This document shows, piece by piece, positions 52,071 through 61,292 of a DNA stretch of 64,000 nt. The translations under genes and the position numbers were made by a program. The DNA is taken from NCBI GenBank assembly GCA_965198495.1, contig CBDAPL010000001.1, positions 2,480,001 through 2,544,000 on the forward strand. Direction: 5' to 3'. Position 1 is the first letter of the stretch; each line of letters begins with the position of its first letter. Source of the DNA: RH-AL1 sp965198495. GTDB lineage: Bacteria; Pseudomonadota; Alphaproteobacteria; Rhizobiales; Beijerinckiaceae. The notes under the pieces are model-generated. The model was not told the DNA's origin, did no database searches, and was given only the letters and a program-made list of their open reading frames with translations.

Positions 52071-54836
52071 TTGACCTTGAAATCGGAGACGGCGGAATTC
52101 GCCGAGTTCAATCGTTTCGCCGACAAGGACGGTCCACTGCGCGAGGATATCCGTTTCCTGGGCGCCGTGCTCGGCGACACGATCCGCGATCAGCAGGGTG
52201 AGGAGATCTTCGACATCGTCGAGCAGATCCGCCAAATGTCGGTGCGGTTCCACCGGACCCGCGACGAGAAAGAGGCCGCGACGCTCGAGAAAACGCTCGG
52301 CGCGCTCACAGCCCGTCAGGCGACGCTGGTAGTCAGGTCGTTCTCATACTTCTCGCATCTCGCCAACATCGCGGAAGACGCCCATCACCGCCGTCGCACC
52401 CGCGCCCACGCCATCGCCGGCTCCAAGCCGCGCATCGGCACGATCCGACGGGCGCTCGATGATGCGAAGGAGGCAGGCATCACGCGCGGCGAGTTGCAGA
52501 CCTTCTTCGAAAACGCGTTCATCAGCCCCGTTCTCACCGCGCACCCCACCGAGGTGCGCCGCCGGTCGACGCAGACCTGGGAGATGGCCGTCGCGCGGCG
52601 GCTCCACCACTTCAACGAGCGCGACATCACCGAAGCGGAACGCGAACAGATCCGCCAGGCCATGCGCGAGGCGGTGCTTTCCCTATGGCAGACAAGCCTG
52701 CTGCGCCGTCGCAAGCTGACCGTGATCGACGAGGTCGCCAACGGCCTGACCTATTACGACTACTCGATGCTCGCGGAGCTGCCCAGCGTCTACCAGGCGC
52801 TGGAGCACCAAATCGAGGGCTACGGCGAGACAAACGAGCCGCAGCCGATCCCGTCCTTCCTGCGCATGGGCAGCTGGATCGGCGGTGATCGCGACGGCAA
52901 TCCGTTCGTCACGGCCGATGTCGTCGCCGAGACGGCGCGGATGCACGGCACCAAGATCATCCAGCATTACCTCGACGAGCTGCAAAACCTGCGCAAGGAG
53001 ATGACGCTCAGCGAGAATATCGTGCAGGTCACGCCCGCACTGAAAATCCTCGCTGATTTCGGCGACGACGGTCGGGAGGCGCAGCAGAACGAGCCCTACC
53101 GGCGCGCCGTCAACGGCATGACCAAGCGACTCACCGCGACGCTGCAAAGGTTCGAGGGGAAGCCGCCGAGCAGCGCCCCGCCCTACGACAGTCCCGCGGA
53201 TTTCACGGCCGAGATCGAGACGATACGACAATCGCTCGTCGAGAACGGCTCAGGCATTCTCACGCGCGGTCGCCTGCACAGACTCTTGCGCGCGGTCGAT
53301 TGCTTCGGTTTCCATCTTGCCAGCATCGATTTGCGTCAGAACTCGGCGGTACACGAGCGAACGATCGCCGAGCTCCTGGAAGCCGTCGTGCCGGGTACGG
53401 ATTATCTCGGCCTCGACGAGACCGCGCGCATCGCGATTCTCGAAAGCGAGCTCGATACGGCGCGTCCGCTCACGTCGCCCTTCCTGACCTATACCGAGGA
53501 GACGCAATCCGAACTCGCGGTCTTCCGCATGGCCGTCGCGGCACAGAAGCGCTACGGCAAGAAGATCATCCATACCTCGATCATCTCGATGTCCGAGTCG
53601 GTCTCCGACCTGCTCGAACTCGCCGTGCTGCTCAAGGAAGTCGGCCTGATCGACCGCGAGGGCAACGCGGCCGTCAACCTCGTGCCGCTGTTTGAAACCA
53701 TCCCTGACCTTCGCGCCTGCGCCGGGATCATGGAGCAGGTCTTCAAGAACAGGCATCTCGCCAAGATCATCGCCTCGCGCGGCAGCGTGCAGGAGGTCAT
53801 GCTGGGCTACTCCGACTCCAACAAGGACGGCGGGTTCGTCACCTCCGGCTGGGAGCTCTACAAGGCCGAGATCGCCCTGGTGAAGACGTTCGCCGCGGCG
53901 GGCATTGGGATGCGCCTGTTCCACGGCCGCGGCGGCTCGGTTGGACGCGGCGGCGGCCCGAGCTACGACGCGATCCTGGCACAGCCCGCCGGCGCGGTGG
54001 CCGGGCAGATCCGCATCACCGAACAAGGTGAGATCATCTCCTCCAAATACGCGACGAAGGACAGCTGCCGGCGCAACCTCAACATCATGATCGCCGCGAC
54101 GCTGGAGGCGACGCTGATCGACTCCAAGCTCACGCCGCCGCCGCAGGAATTCCGCGACGAGATGAGCAAGCTTTCCGATCTCGCCTACGCGGCCTATCGC
54201 AAGCTCGTCTACGAGACGCCAGGCTTCACCGATTATTTCTGGGGTTCGACCGTCATCAACGAGATCGCCACCCTGAACCTTGGCAGCCGCCCGGCCTCGC
54301 GCAAGAAAACACGCGCAATCGAGGATCTGCGGGCCATTCCCTGGGTGTTCAGCTGGGCTCAATGCAGAGTGATGTTGCCGGGATGGTACGGCTTCGGCTC
54401 GGCCGTCGACGCGTGGCTCGCGCAAGGTGGCAAGATCGAGCTTCTGCAGAAGATGTATCAGGAGTGGGGGTTTTTCCGCACCCAGCTTGCCAACATGGAC
54501 ATGGTGCTTGCCAAGGCGAGCCTCGCCGTCGCCTCACGCTACGCGGAGCTCGTCGAGGATCTGGCGCTTCGCAAGCGCATCTTCGACGCGATCACCAAGG
54601 AACACGATCTGACGATCAAGCATCTGTTCGCGATCATGCAACAGACCCGGCTGCTCGAATCGAACCCGCTGCTCGAGCGTTCCATCAACAATCGCTTTCC
54701 CTACCTCGATCCCATGAACCATGTTCAGGTCGAGCTCTTGAAAATGCTTCGCGCCAATCTCCAGGACGAGGATATCCGCGGCGGCGTACACCTAAGTATC
54801 AACGGGATCGCGGCGGGCTTACGCAACAGCGGTTAG
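52071..54836 (+). CDS. ppc: Phosphoenolpyruvate carboxylase
   Basis: Carboxylates PEP to oxaloacetate, refilling the TCA cycle. 921 residues. Catalytic VLTAHPTEVRRRS near residue 155; the glycine loop FHGRGGSVGRGGGPSY and GYSDSNKDGGF are in the C-terminal half. The TTG start at 52071 is the only good start before family sequence begins. Divergent from pccB. Confidence 0.95.
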   Translation: MTLKSETAEFAEFNRFADKDGPLREDIRFLGAVLGDTIRDQQGEEIFDIVEQIRQMSVRFHRTRDEKEAATLEKTLGALTARQATLVVRSFSYFSHLANIAEDAHHRRRTRAHAIAGSKPRIGTIRRALDDAKEAGITRGELQTFFENAFISPVLTAHPTEVRRRSTQTWEMAVARRLHHFNERDITEAEREQIRQAMREAVLSLWQTSLLRRRKLTVIDEVANGLTYYDYSMLAELPSVYQALEHQIEGYGETNEPQPIPSFLRMGSWIGGDRDGNPFVTADVVAETARMHGTKIIQHYLDELQNLRKEMTLSENIVQVTPALKILADFGDDGREAQQNEPYRRAVNGMTKRLTATLQRFEGKPPSSAPPYDSPADFTAEIETIRQSLVENGSGILTRGRLHRLLRAVDCFGFHLASIDLRQNSAVHERTIAELLEAVVPGTDYLGLDETARIAILESELDTARPLTSPFLTYTEETQSELAVFRMAVAAQKRYGKKIIHTSIISMSESVSDLLELAVLLKEVGLIDREGNAAVNLVPLFETIPDLRACAGIMEQVFKNRHLAKIIASRGSVQEVMLGYSDSNKDGGFVTSGWELYKAEIALVKTFAAAGIGMRLFHGRGGSVGRGGGPSYDAILAQPAGAVAGQIRITEQGEIISSKYATKDSCRRNLNIMIAATLEATLIDSKLTPPPQEFRDEMSKLSDLAYAAYRKLVYETPGFTDYFWGSTVINEIATLNLGSRPASRKKTRAIEDLRAIPWVFSWAQCRVMLPGWYGFGSAVDAWLAQGGKIELLQKMYQEWGFFRTQLANMDMVLAKASLAVASRYAELVEDLALRKRIFDAITKEHDLTIKHLFAIMQQTRLLESNPLLERSINNRFPYLDPMNHVQVELLKMLRANLQDEDIRGGVHLSINGIAAGLRNSG

Positions 54837-54916
54837 GCGCTGTTTTCCCATACGGCAAAGCTGACGGCGATTAACCAAGGACCAAGCCAAATCCACAATC
54901 GAGTTGACGCGGCGGG

Positions 54917-55897
54917 ATGACCGGTCGGATTGTCGCCGTCTTCGGTCGAGGCGTCATGAACCATGTGTCGAATCAGCAAGCTTCCGCACTAGGAGCCACT
55001 CGCACGGTCGATCCGATCTGGCGGCTTGCGGTGAAGCGTGTCAGCCCGATCGTGACCCTCAACGAAGGCGACGCGCGCCTCCCGATCTATTGGGTTCACC
55101 CGATCAGCGGCGATGTCGTCGGTCTGCGAGGCATCGCAACGCTTATGGGCACGCGCTGCTGCTATGGCATTCAGGTGCCGCGGGATCGGATGAACGGCCG
55201 CTTCGCCGCCTCGATCGAAGGAATGGCGAGCCACTATGTCGCCTTGCTGTGCGCATTTCAGCCCGAGGGCGCGATGATTTTAGCCGGATGGTCGGCGGGA
55301 GCGATCGTCGCGCTGGAAATGGCCCGGCAGTTGCGCCGCCTTGGTCGCGAGGTGCCGCTCCTCGTGGCGCTCGATGGAGCGCCGTGCAACACGGGTGCTG
55401 GCCTCAGGCCATGGCATCCGCTCTATATGCTGAAGCTCCTCATCAACGTGCCGTGCTGGATGCGCGACGACGTCGAACAGGATTGGTCGCCGATCGGGAT
55501 CTGGAAAAGAATCAATTTCAAAATGGCCGCGCGGTTCGGCATCGGATCGACCGGGCAAGATGGTCCCGGCCTTGAGAGCGTCGAGACGATGGATGCCGCC
55601 CCCGTGCGGGGCGTGCTCGATGCAAAAGGCTGGAATGTCGACCAGACGGCGTTCATCCACGCGATGTACCGGGCGACAATCGACTATATCGCGGCGCCAT
55701 ACGACGGTCGCGTGATCGTGTACGAGACCAAGACGCAGCCGCTCTACCATCTGCGCCAGATCGGCGCCGCCTGGCGGAAGATCGCCCGGCTTACGGAAGT
55801 GGTGCGGTTGGAAGGCAATCACAGCGGCATCATCCGCGAGCCATCGATCGGCATCATCGCAAGGCACTTGCTGCTGCGATTGGCCGAACTCGCTTAG
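54917..55897 (+). CDS. Thioesterase-domain protein (alpha/beta hydrolase)
   Basis: 326 residues of the thioesterase type found in peptide and polyketide synthesis. The nucleophile is in ILAGWSAGAIVALEMA, the Asp in LVALDGAPCN, and the His in LEGNHSGIIRE. No synthase genes are visible nearby, so it may free stray acyl groups or serve in another lipid role. The first ATG is used; an inner start is possible. Confidence 0.78.
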   Translation: MTGRIVAVFGRGVMNHVSNQQASALGATRTVDPIWRLAVKRVSPIVTLNEGDARLPIYWVHPISGDVVGLRGIATLMGTRCCYGIQVPRDRMNGRFAASIEGMASHYVALLCAFQPEGAMILAGWSAGAIVALEMARQLRRLGREVPLLVALDGAPCNTGAGLRPWHPLYMLKLLINVPCWMRDDVEQDWSPIGIWKRINFKMAARFGIGSTGQDGPGLESVETMDAAPVRGVLDAKGWNVDQTAFIHAMYRATIDYIAAPYDGRVIVYETKTQPLYHLRQIGAAWRKIARLTEVVRLEGNHSGIIREPSIGIIARHLLLRLAELA

Positions 55898-56091
55898 AGT
55901 CGGCGAGCCGCGCATATTCGGTCCGGCGACGAGACAGACTGTCCGAGCACTTGACGTGTGTCAGAGCGGACGCGGGCGGGGGCCTCTTCCATCCTGATCG
56001 CCTGATCAAGCCGGAAGACGATGCAACAAGACGGCATCCGCTCTCATTTGGGTTAGCTTGGGTCCGCGCGCCTGTAGCCCGAGACGGAGAG

Positions 56092-57375
56092 ATGAGCGAC
56101 ATGCCGAAAGCGTCCGGATTCTCCACCTTGGCCATCCATGCGGGGGCCCAGCCCGACCCGGCCACCAAGGCGCGCGCGACACCGATCTATCAGACGACCA
56201 GCTTCGTTTTCGACGACGTCGATCACGCGGCCTCTTTGTTCGGCCTGCAGGCCTTCGGCAATATCTACACGCGCATTACCAACCCGACCAATGCGGTGCT
56301 GGAGGAGCGCATCGCCGCGCTCGAGGGCGGCAGCGCCGCGCTGGCGGTGGCATCGGGCCATGCCGCGCAACTGCTCGCTTTTCAGATGTTGCTGCAGCCG
56401 GGCGACGAGTTCGTCGCCTCGCGCCGGCTTTATGGCGGTTCGATCAACCAGTTCAATCACGCTTTCAAGAGCTTCGGCTGGAACGTCAAATGGGCCGATC
56501 CCGACAAACCGGAGAGCTTCGTCGAGGCCCTGTCCGACAAGACCAAGGCGATCTTTATCGAATCGATCGCCAATCCCGGCGGCTACATCACGGACATCGA
56601 GGCGATCGCCAGCGCCGCACGACGCGCGCGCGTGCCGCTGATCGTCGACAACACACTCGCCACGCCCTACCTCGTGCGCCCGTTCGAGCATGGCGCCGAC
56701 ATCATCGTCCATTCCGCGACCAAGTTTCTTGGCGGCCACGGCAACTCGATCGGCGGGGTGATCGTCGACGGCGGCACGTTCGACTGGCTCAAAGACGAGC
56801 GTTACCCGCTGCTGTCGCAACCCTCGCCAAGCTATGGTGGCATGGTCATCGGCGAGACGTTCGGCAACTTCGCCTTCGCGATCGCCTGCCGGGTGCTCGG
56901 CCTGCGCGATCTCGGTCCCGCGCTGTCGCCGTTCAACGCTTTCCTGATCTTGACCGGCATCGAGACGTTGCCGCTGCGCATGCAGCGTCATTGCGAGAAC
57001 GCGCTTGCCGTGGCGGAACATCTTTCCCGGCATTCCGGCGTGAAATGGGTGCGCTACGCCGGGCTGAAGAACGACCCGGGACATACGCTGGCGATGCGTT
57101 ACTGCCCTGCCGGTGCCGGCGCGGTCTTCACTTTCGGACTCGCTGGCGGCTACGAAGCGGGTGTCGCGCTCGTGAAGAGACTGAAGCTGTTCTCGCATCT
57201 CGCCAACGTCGGCGACACACGATCGCTCGTCATTCACCCGGCCTCGACGACCCACCGCCAGCTCGAGGACGGCGAGCGGGTGGCGGCCGGCGCCGGCCCG
57301 GACGTGGTGCGCCTCTCGATCGGCTTGGAGGACGTGGCAGACATCATCGCCGACCTCGATCAGGCGCTTGTCTAG
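56092..57375 (+). CDS. metY: O-acetylhomoserine sulfhydrylase / aminocarboxypropyltransferase
   Basis: PLP enzyme making homocysteine from O-acetylhomoserine and sulfide. The PLP lysine is K211 in HSATKFLGGHG; GHAAQLLAFQMLLQPGDE and the C-terminal VRLSIGLEDVADI fit the family. 427 residues from ATG 56092 with GGAGAG upstream. Its stop TAG overlaps the convergent cox15 stop as one shared CTAG. Confidence 0.93.
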   Translation: MSDMPKASGFSTLAIHAGAQPDPATKARATPIYQTTSFVFDDVDHAASLFGLQAFGNIYTRITNPTNAVLEERIAALEGGSAALAVASGHAAQLLAFQMLLQPGDEFVASRRLYGGSINQFNHAFKSFGWNVKWADPDKPESFVEALSDKTKAIFIESIANPGGYITDIEAIASAARRARVPLIVDNTLATPYLVRPFEHGADIIVHSATKFLGGHGNSIGGVIVDGGTFDWLKDERYPLLSQPSPSYGGMVIGETFGNFAFAIACRVLGLRDLGPALSPFNAFLILTGIETLPLRMQRHCENALAVAEHLSRHSGVKWVRYAGLKNDPGHTLAMRYCPAGAGAVFTFGLAGGYEAGVALVKRLKLFSHLANVGDTRSLVIHPASTTHRQLEDGERVAAGAGPDVVRLSIGLEDVADIIADLDQALV

Positions 57376-58565
57376 AGACGCGAGGCCGCCCCGCTAGGCG
57401 CTAAGGCATCCCGCCGCTCCGAGGCATGTCGGTTCGCTTTCGCAGGAGCATGCGCGAGGTCGCTCGCCCCGAGCCGCTGCCGGTGTACGACCGCCATCGC
57501 CAGCACGACCATGGCGAACGCCTGATGCAACAGCCCAGCCCAGATCGGCACGACGAGCACCAGTGTCATGATGCCGATGATCGCCTGAGCCGCGACGAGG
57601 CCCGCAAGCGCCACCGAACGCCGTTTGGCCGAAGAGGCGGGCATAAGCCGGGCGGTCAGTATCGCTTGAACCACTACGACCGCCAGCAGCAGATAGGCGG
57701 TCATGCGGTGCTGGAACTGCACCTGCGCGACATTGTCGACGAGATTGCGCCAGAGCGGCGACATCGCGCCCAGCACGTCGGCCGGCAAGATCAGGTGCCC
57801 CTCCATCAGAGGCCAGGTGTTGTACGCCTCGCCAGCCCGCAGCCCGGCGACCAAGCCGCCAAAGCCGATCTGTGCGAGCACCAGCACGATCACCAAGGTC
57901 GCGAGGTGACGCAACGTGGCCGGCACCCGCTCCAACACAGCGGCCGGCTTCTGCGCGACGGCGAGCCACACCAGCGCGGCGAAGGTGAAGGAGGCGAGCA
58001 GCAGATGCGTGGCGAGCCGCTCCTGCGCGACTTCAACCCGGCCGGTCAGGCCCGAGGACACCATCCACCAGCCGACGAACCCCTGCAGCCCGACCAACGC
58101 CACGATCCCGGCCATTCGCCACTTCAGGCGGCGGGCGAGCATGCCGCGCATCCAGAATACCACCAGCGGCACGAACAGCGCGAGGCCGAGCAACCGGCCG
58201 ATCAGCCGGTGCGTCCACTCCATCAGAAAGATCGCCTGAAAATGGCCCAGCGTCATGTCGGGAAACAGCGAAGCGTATTGCGGGATCTGCTTGTACTTGT
58301 CGAAAGCCGCGAGCCACGCGGCATGACCGAGCGGCGGGATCACGCCGGTGACCGGCTTCCACTCCGTGATGGAGAGCCCCGACTCGGTGAGGCGCGTCGC
58401 ACCGCCGACCACCACCATCAGAAACACCAACGCCGCCACGCTCCACAGCCAGTGGGAGACCGCACCCGTGCGGCCGCTGACGTGCGCGATGGCCATCCGC
58501 CCGAGGCTCGAGCCTTTCGCGGGCGTGTCGGCGCGCGTATCGGTAAGAGGATGAGCGAGGGACAT
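57372..58565 (-). CDS. ctaA: Heme A synthase (Cox15/CtaA)
   Basis: Converts heme O to heme A for cytochrome aa3 oxidase. 397 residues with about eight membrane helices. SHWLWSVAALVFLMVVVGGA starts helix 1, followed by TRLTESGLSITEWKP; conserved histidines lie in EWTHRLIGR and QFQHRMTAYLL. ATG 58565 chosen. It overlaps the metY stop. The SCO-family gene in the window may belong to the same oxidase pathway. Confidence 0.93.
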   Translation of the reverse strand: MSLAHPLTDTRADTPAKGSSLGRMAIAHVSGRTGAVSHWLWSVAALVFLMVVVGGATRLTESGLSITEWKPVTGVIPPLGHAAWLAAFDKYKQIPQYASLFPDMTLGHFQAIFLMEWTHRLIGRLLGLALFVPLVVFWMRGMLARRLKWRMAGIVALVGLQGFVGWWMVSSGLTGRVEVAQERLATHLLLASFTFAALVWLAVAQKPAAVLERVPATLRHLATLVIVLVLAQIGFGGLVAGLRAGEAYNTWPLMEGHLILPADVLGAMSPLWRNLVDNVAQVQFQHRMTAYLLLAVVVVQAILTARLMPASSAKRRSVALAGLVAAQAIIGIMTLVLVVPIWAGLLHQAFAMVVLAMAVVHRQRLGASDLAHAPAKANRHASERRDALAPSGAASRL

Positions 58566-58701
58566 CTTGGATCCGGACTGAGACGGCGGTACGAGCTGCC
58601 CTGCCGCATTGAGTTTGGCCGAGCGCTCAGTTATGGCGGAAGCACACTTGAAGTCCAGATGGGGCGTCCGCGCCCTTTGTCGCCCTCTCGGAACCAACGT
58701 C

Positions 58702-58944
58702 ATGCGTCGCCGGCTGCGCAAGTTCATTGGGGTGATCGCGACGCTCGCCTTCGTCGTGGTCTATGCGCTGGTCGCGATGGCGCTGGCCCAGGCCCGCTTC
58801 GTTCAGGGCGCGCCCGACCTGCTGCAATGGCTGCTCTACGCGACCCTCGGCATGGGCTGGATCCTGCCTTTGATGCCGCTGATCAAATGGATGGAGCGTC
58901 CCGACGACGGCATGACGCACGAAGGCTGGTTCGACCGCACCTAG
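58702..58944 (+). CDS. DUF2842 membrane protein
   Basis: 80 residues with two membrane helices: RRRLRKFIGVIATLAFVVVY, continuing to ALVAMALAQ, and LLYATLGMGWILPLMPLIKW. This is the DUF2842 pattern, found in Alphaproteobacteria next to cox or mem biogenesis genes. Divergent from ctaA, and its 3' end overlaps the deacetylase gene by 4 bp. Confidence 0.83.
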   Translation: MRRRLRKFIGVIATLAFVVVYALVAMALAQARFVQGAPDLLQWLLYATLGMGWILPLMPLIKWMERPDDGMTHEGWFDRT

Positions 58945-59978
58945 GCAACCATCCGCCTGCCTTTGTTCCAGAGCGCGAAAGGCACGCCCGAGAGCAGCAC
59001 CTCGAGGCTGTCGAGGCTCTGCCAATGACCGTTGACGGACAACCGCGGCAAAGCCATGCGATGATCGCGGTGCGCGGGGAAGATCATTCCCGGACGCGTC
59101 GTCACCGCGCTGCTGAAACCGAGTTCGGCCGCCAACGCGAACTCGCGCGGGCCCGCCGATGTCGCGTCGCCGACGGGATAGGCTAAGTGCCGGGCCGGCT
59201 GGCCCAGACGCAGCTCGATCAATCGCCGGCTCTCGGCCATCTCATATCGGGCGAAGGCATCGTCGTGCTTGGCGAGCATCGGATGCGTCAGCGTGTGGAC
59301 GCCGATCGCGCACAGCGGATGTTTCGCGAGTGCGGTGATTGCCGTCCAATCGAGGCAGAGCCTGTTCGCGATGGCGCGCGAGGCGAGACCGGCTTGCGCC
59401 ATCAGCGTCGCGACGACGTCGAGCAGCCGCGCCTCGGGACCGCCGCGTAGGATTCCGTAAAGGTGGTGGAACGCGCGGGTCTTCTCCTCGTCGGTCCGGC
59501 TCGGCATCGAAACGAGCGTGCCACCAACGCAGACGGCGATGTGCGGCAAGGCACGGATCGCGTCCTCCAACTCGATCCACCAGAGCCGCGCCGTCCGATC
59601 GGCGAAGCCCGTCGTGACGTAGAGCGTGAAAGGGGCTTGGTGCCGTTCGAGGATGGGGAGCGCGTGCGCGACATTGTCCGCGTACCCGTCGTCGAAGGTC
59701 AGCGCCGCGAAGGGTGGTCCGCCACTCTCGATCCGGCGCATCGCCTCGTCCAAGCTCACGAGATCGAAGCCGAGCGCCGTAATACGGCTCAGGGCGGCGT
59801 CGAGAAAGCTCGGCTCGATCTCGAGCAGCCGGTTCGGCGCGAAGCCGCGCGCCTGCCAGGGGCGCACCTGGTGCAGCATGAGGATCGCGCCCTGCCCGCG
59901 TGTCAGTGGCGCCAAGGTCTTGTGCAGGCGCGTCGCCTTGATGACCGCGAAGCCGGCGCCGATCACCCGCTGTTTCAC
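58941..59978 (-). CDS. Polysaccharide deacetylase family protein
   Basis: 345 residues from GTG 59978 with GGGA upstream. NodB-like deacetylase core: ALTFDDGYADN (motif 1), VHTLTHPML (His box), and RHLAYPVG downstream. It probably de-N-acetylates a surface polysaccharide. No signal peptide is clear, suggesting a cytoplasmic or cleaved location. It is divergent from the acyltransferase gene. Confidence 0.88.
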   Translation of the reverse strand: MKQRVIGAGFAVIKATRLHKTLAPLTRGQGAILMLHQVRPWQARGFAPNRLLEIEPSFLDAALSRITALGFDLVSLDEAMRRIESGGPPFAALTFDDGYADNVAHALPILERHQAPFTLYVTTGFADRTARLWWIELEDAIRALPHIAVCVGGTLVSMPSRTDEEKTRAFHHLYGILRGGPEARLLDVVATLMAQAGLASRAIANRLCLDWTAITALAKHPLCAIGVHTLTHPMLAKHDDAFARYEMAESRRLIELRLGQPARHLAYPVGDATSAGPREFALAAELGFSSAVTTRPGMIFPAHRDHRMALPRLSVNGHWQSLDSLEVLLSGVPFALWNKGRRMVA

Positions 59979-60077
59979 CGTTCCCGTCAAAGGTCCGCTC
60001 CAAACACTTAACCCATTCTGGCAAGGGGACGTTGAGCAATCGTTGCTAGGCTCCTCGCGTCGTTCGGAGCTGAAGCG

Positions 60078-61271
60078 ATGCAGATGGATCAGGCGTTGCG
60101 CGTGGCGGTCGACAAGTCCGCGCCCTTGGCGCGGACGCGCATCTTCGCCAGTGTCGAGGTCCACCGGACCGCCGGACCCGTTCTCGACGCGTGGGCCTCG
60201 CTGGAGTCGGAGGCGCCTTGCTCGATCTATCAGACGAGGGCCTGGATGCTGCCCTGGGTCGCCACGTTGGGGCGCAAAGCCGGCGTGACGCCTTTCTACG
60301 TGCTGGCGCGCGGACGCGATCAACGACCTAACGCCCTGCTCTGCCTGGGACTCGTCAAGCGGGGTCCGCTGCGCGTCGCCATCTGGCTCGGCGGCAAGGA
60401 TTCGAACTTCAACATGCCGCTGGTGCGCGCGGGCGAGACCTGGACGCGCGCCGAGACGATCCGCCTTCTCCGCGAAGCGGCGCGTACCGCCGGACGGGAA
60501 AAGCCGGACGCTTTCATTCTCGACAACCAGCCGTTCGAGTGGGGCGGCAGAGACAATCCCCTGGCGCTCCTTCGCCATCAGCCGAGCCCGAGCGCGGCTT
60601 ACGGGACGGCACTGCCGCCGACGGGAGAAACGCTGTTCGTCGCCAAGCTCTCCAAGGATACGCGCAAGAAGCTCCGCAAGAAGGAGAGCAGGCTCGCGGA
60701 TCTGGGCCCGCTGACGCATCGGGTCGCCACCACGCGAGCCGAGCAGACGGAGATCATCGACGCCTTCCTCGCGCAGAAGATCGCGCGCTTCCGCGCCCAG
60801 AAAATCGCGTCCGAGTTCGCTTCGCCGGAGATGCGCGCCTTCATCGAGGCCGCGAGCGTGCCGGGCGGCCAAGGCATCGAACTGCACGCGCTCCGCGCCG
60901 GTGACAGGATCGTCGCCGTATACGGCGGCGCGTGCTGCCAAGGGCGATGGAGCGGCATGTTCAACGCCTTCGACGCGTCGGACGAGGTCGCCAAGACGAG
61001 CCCGGGCGATCTTCTGCTCATGAGGGTGATCGCCAAGGCTTGCGCCGATGGTTTGACGCGCTTCGATCTCGGCATCGGCGGGGCGCGATACAAGGCGGCG
61101 CTCTGCGATGAACCGATCACACTCTTCGATGCCACGCTCGCCGTCAGTGTCGCCGGCCACGTCCTCACGCGGTTCCATCAGACGCGCCAGAGCATCAAGC
61201 GCGCGATCAAAGGCAACGCCAAGCTGCTCGCGTGGGCCAAGATCGTGCGCGCTCGCCTCGCGATGGCTTAG
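60078..61271 (+). CDS. CelD/BcsL-like GNAT acyltransferase
   Basis: 397 residues with the Acetyltransf_6 (CelD/BioF2-like) layout: two GNAT-like halves, with KLSKDTRKKLRKKESRL and the C-terminal FDLGIGGARYKAALCDE typical. Such proteins often act in cellulose or exopolysaccharide synthesis. Neighbours (deacetylase, GumC) support a polysaccharide role. The acyl donor is unknown. Confidence 0.82.
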   Translation: MQMDQALRVAVDKSAPLARTRIFASVEVHRTAGPVLDAWASLESEAPCSIYQTRAWMLPWVATLGRKAGVTPFYVLARGRDQRPNALLCLGLVKRGPLRVAIWLGGKDSNFNMPLVRAGETWTRAETIRLLREAARTAGREKPDAFILDNQPFEWGGRDNPLALLRHQPSPSAAYGTALPPTGETLFVAKLSKDTRKKLRKKESRLADLGPLTHRVATTRAEQTEIIDAFLAQKIARFRAQKIASEFASPEMRAFIEAASVPGGQGIELHALRAGDRIVAVYGGACCQGRWSGMFNAFDASDEVAKTSPGDLLLMRVIAKACADGLTRFDLGIGGARYKAALCDEPITLFDATLAVSVAGHVLTRFHQTRQSIKRAIKGNAKLLAWAKIVRARLAMA

Positions 61272-61292
61272 CGGCAAGCGAAGAAGAAGCGG

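Noticed and set aside
57426..59186. Long plus-strand open frame over cox15
   Set aside because: Shadow of the heme A synthase; His/Gln/Arg-rich with no recognisable motif.
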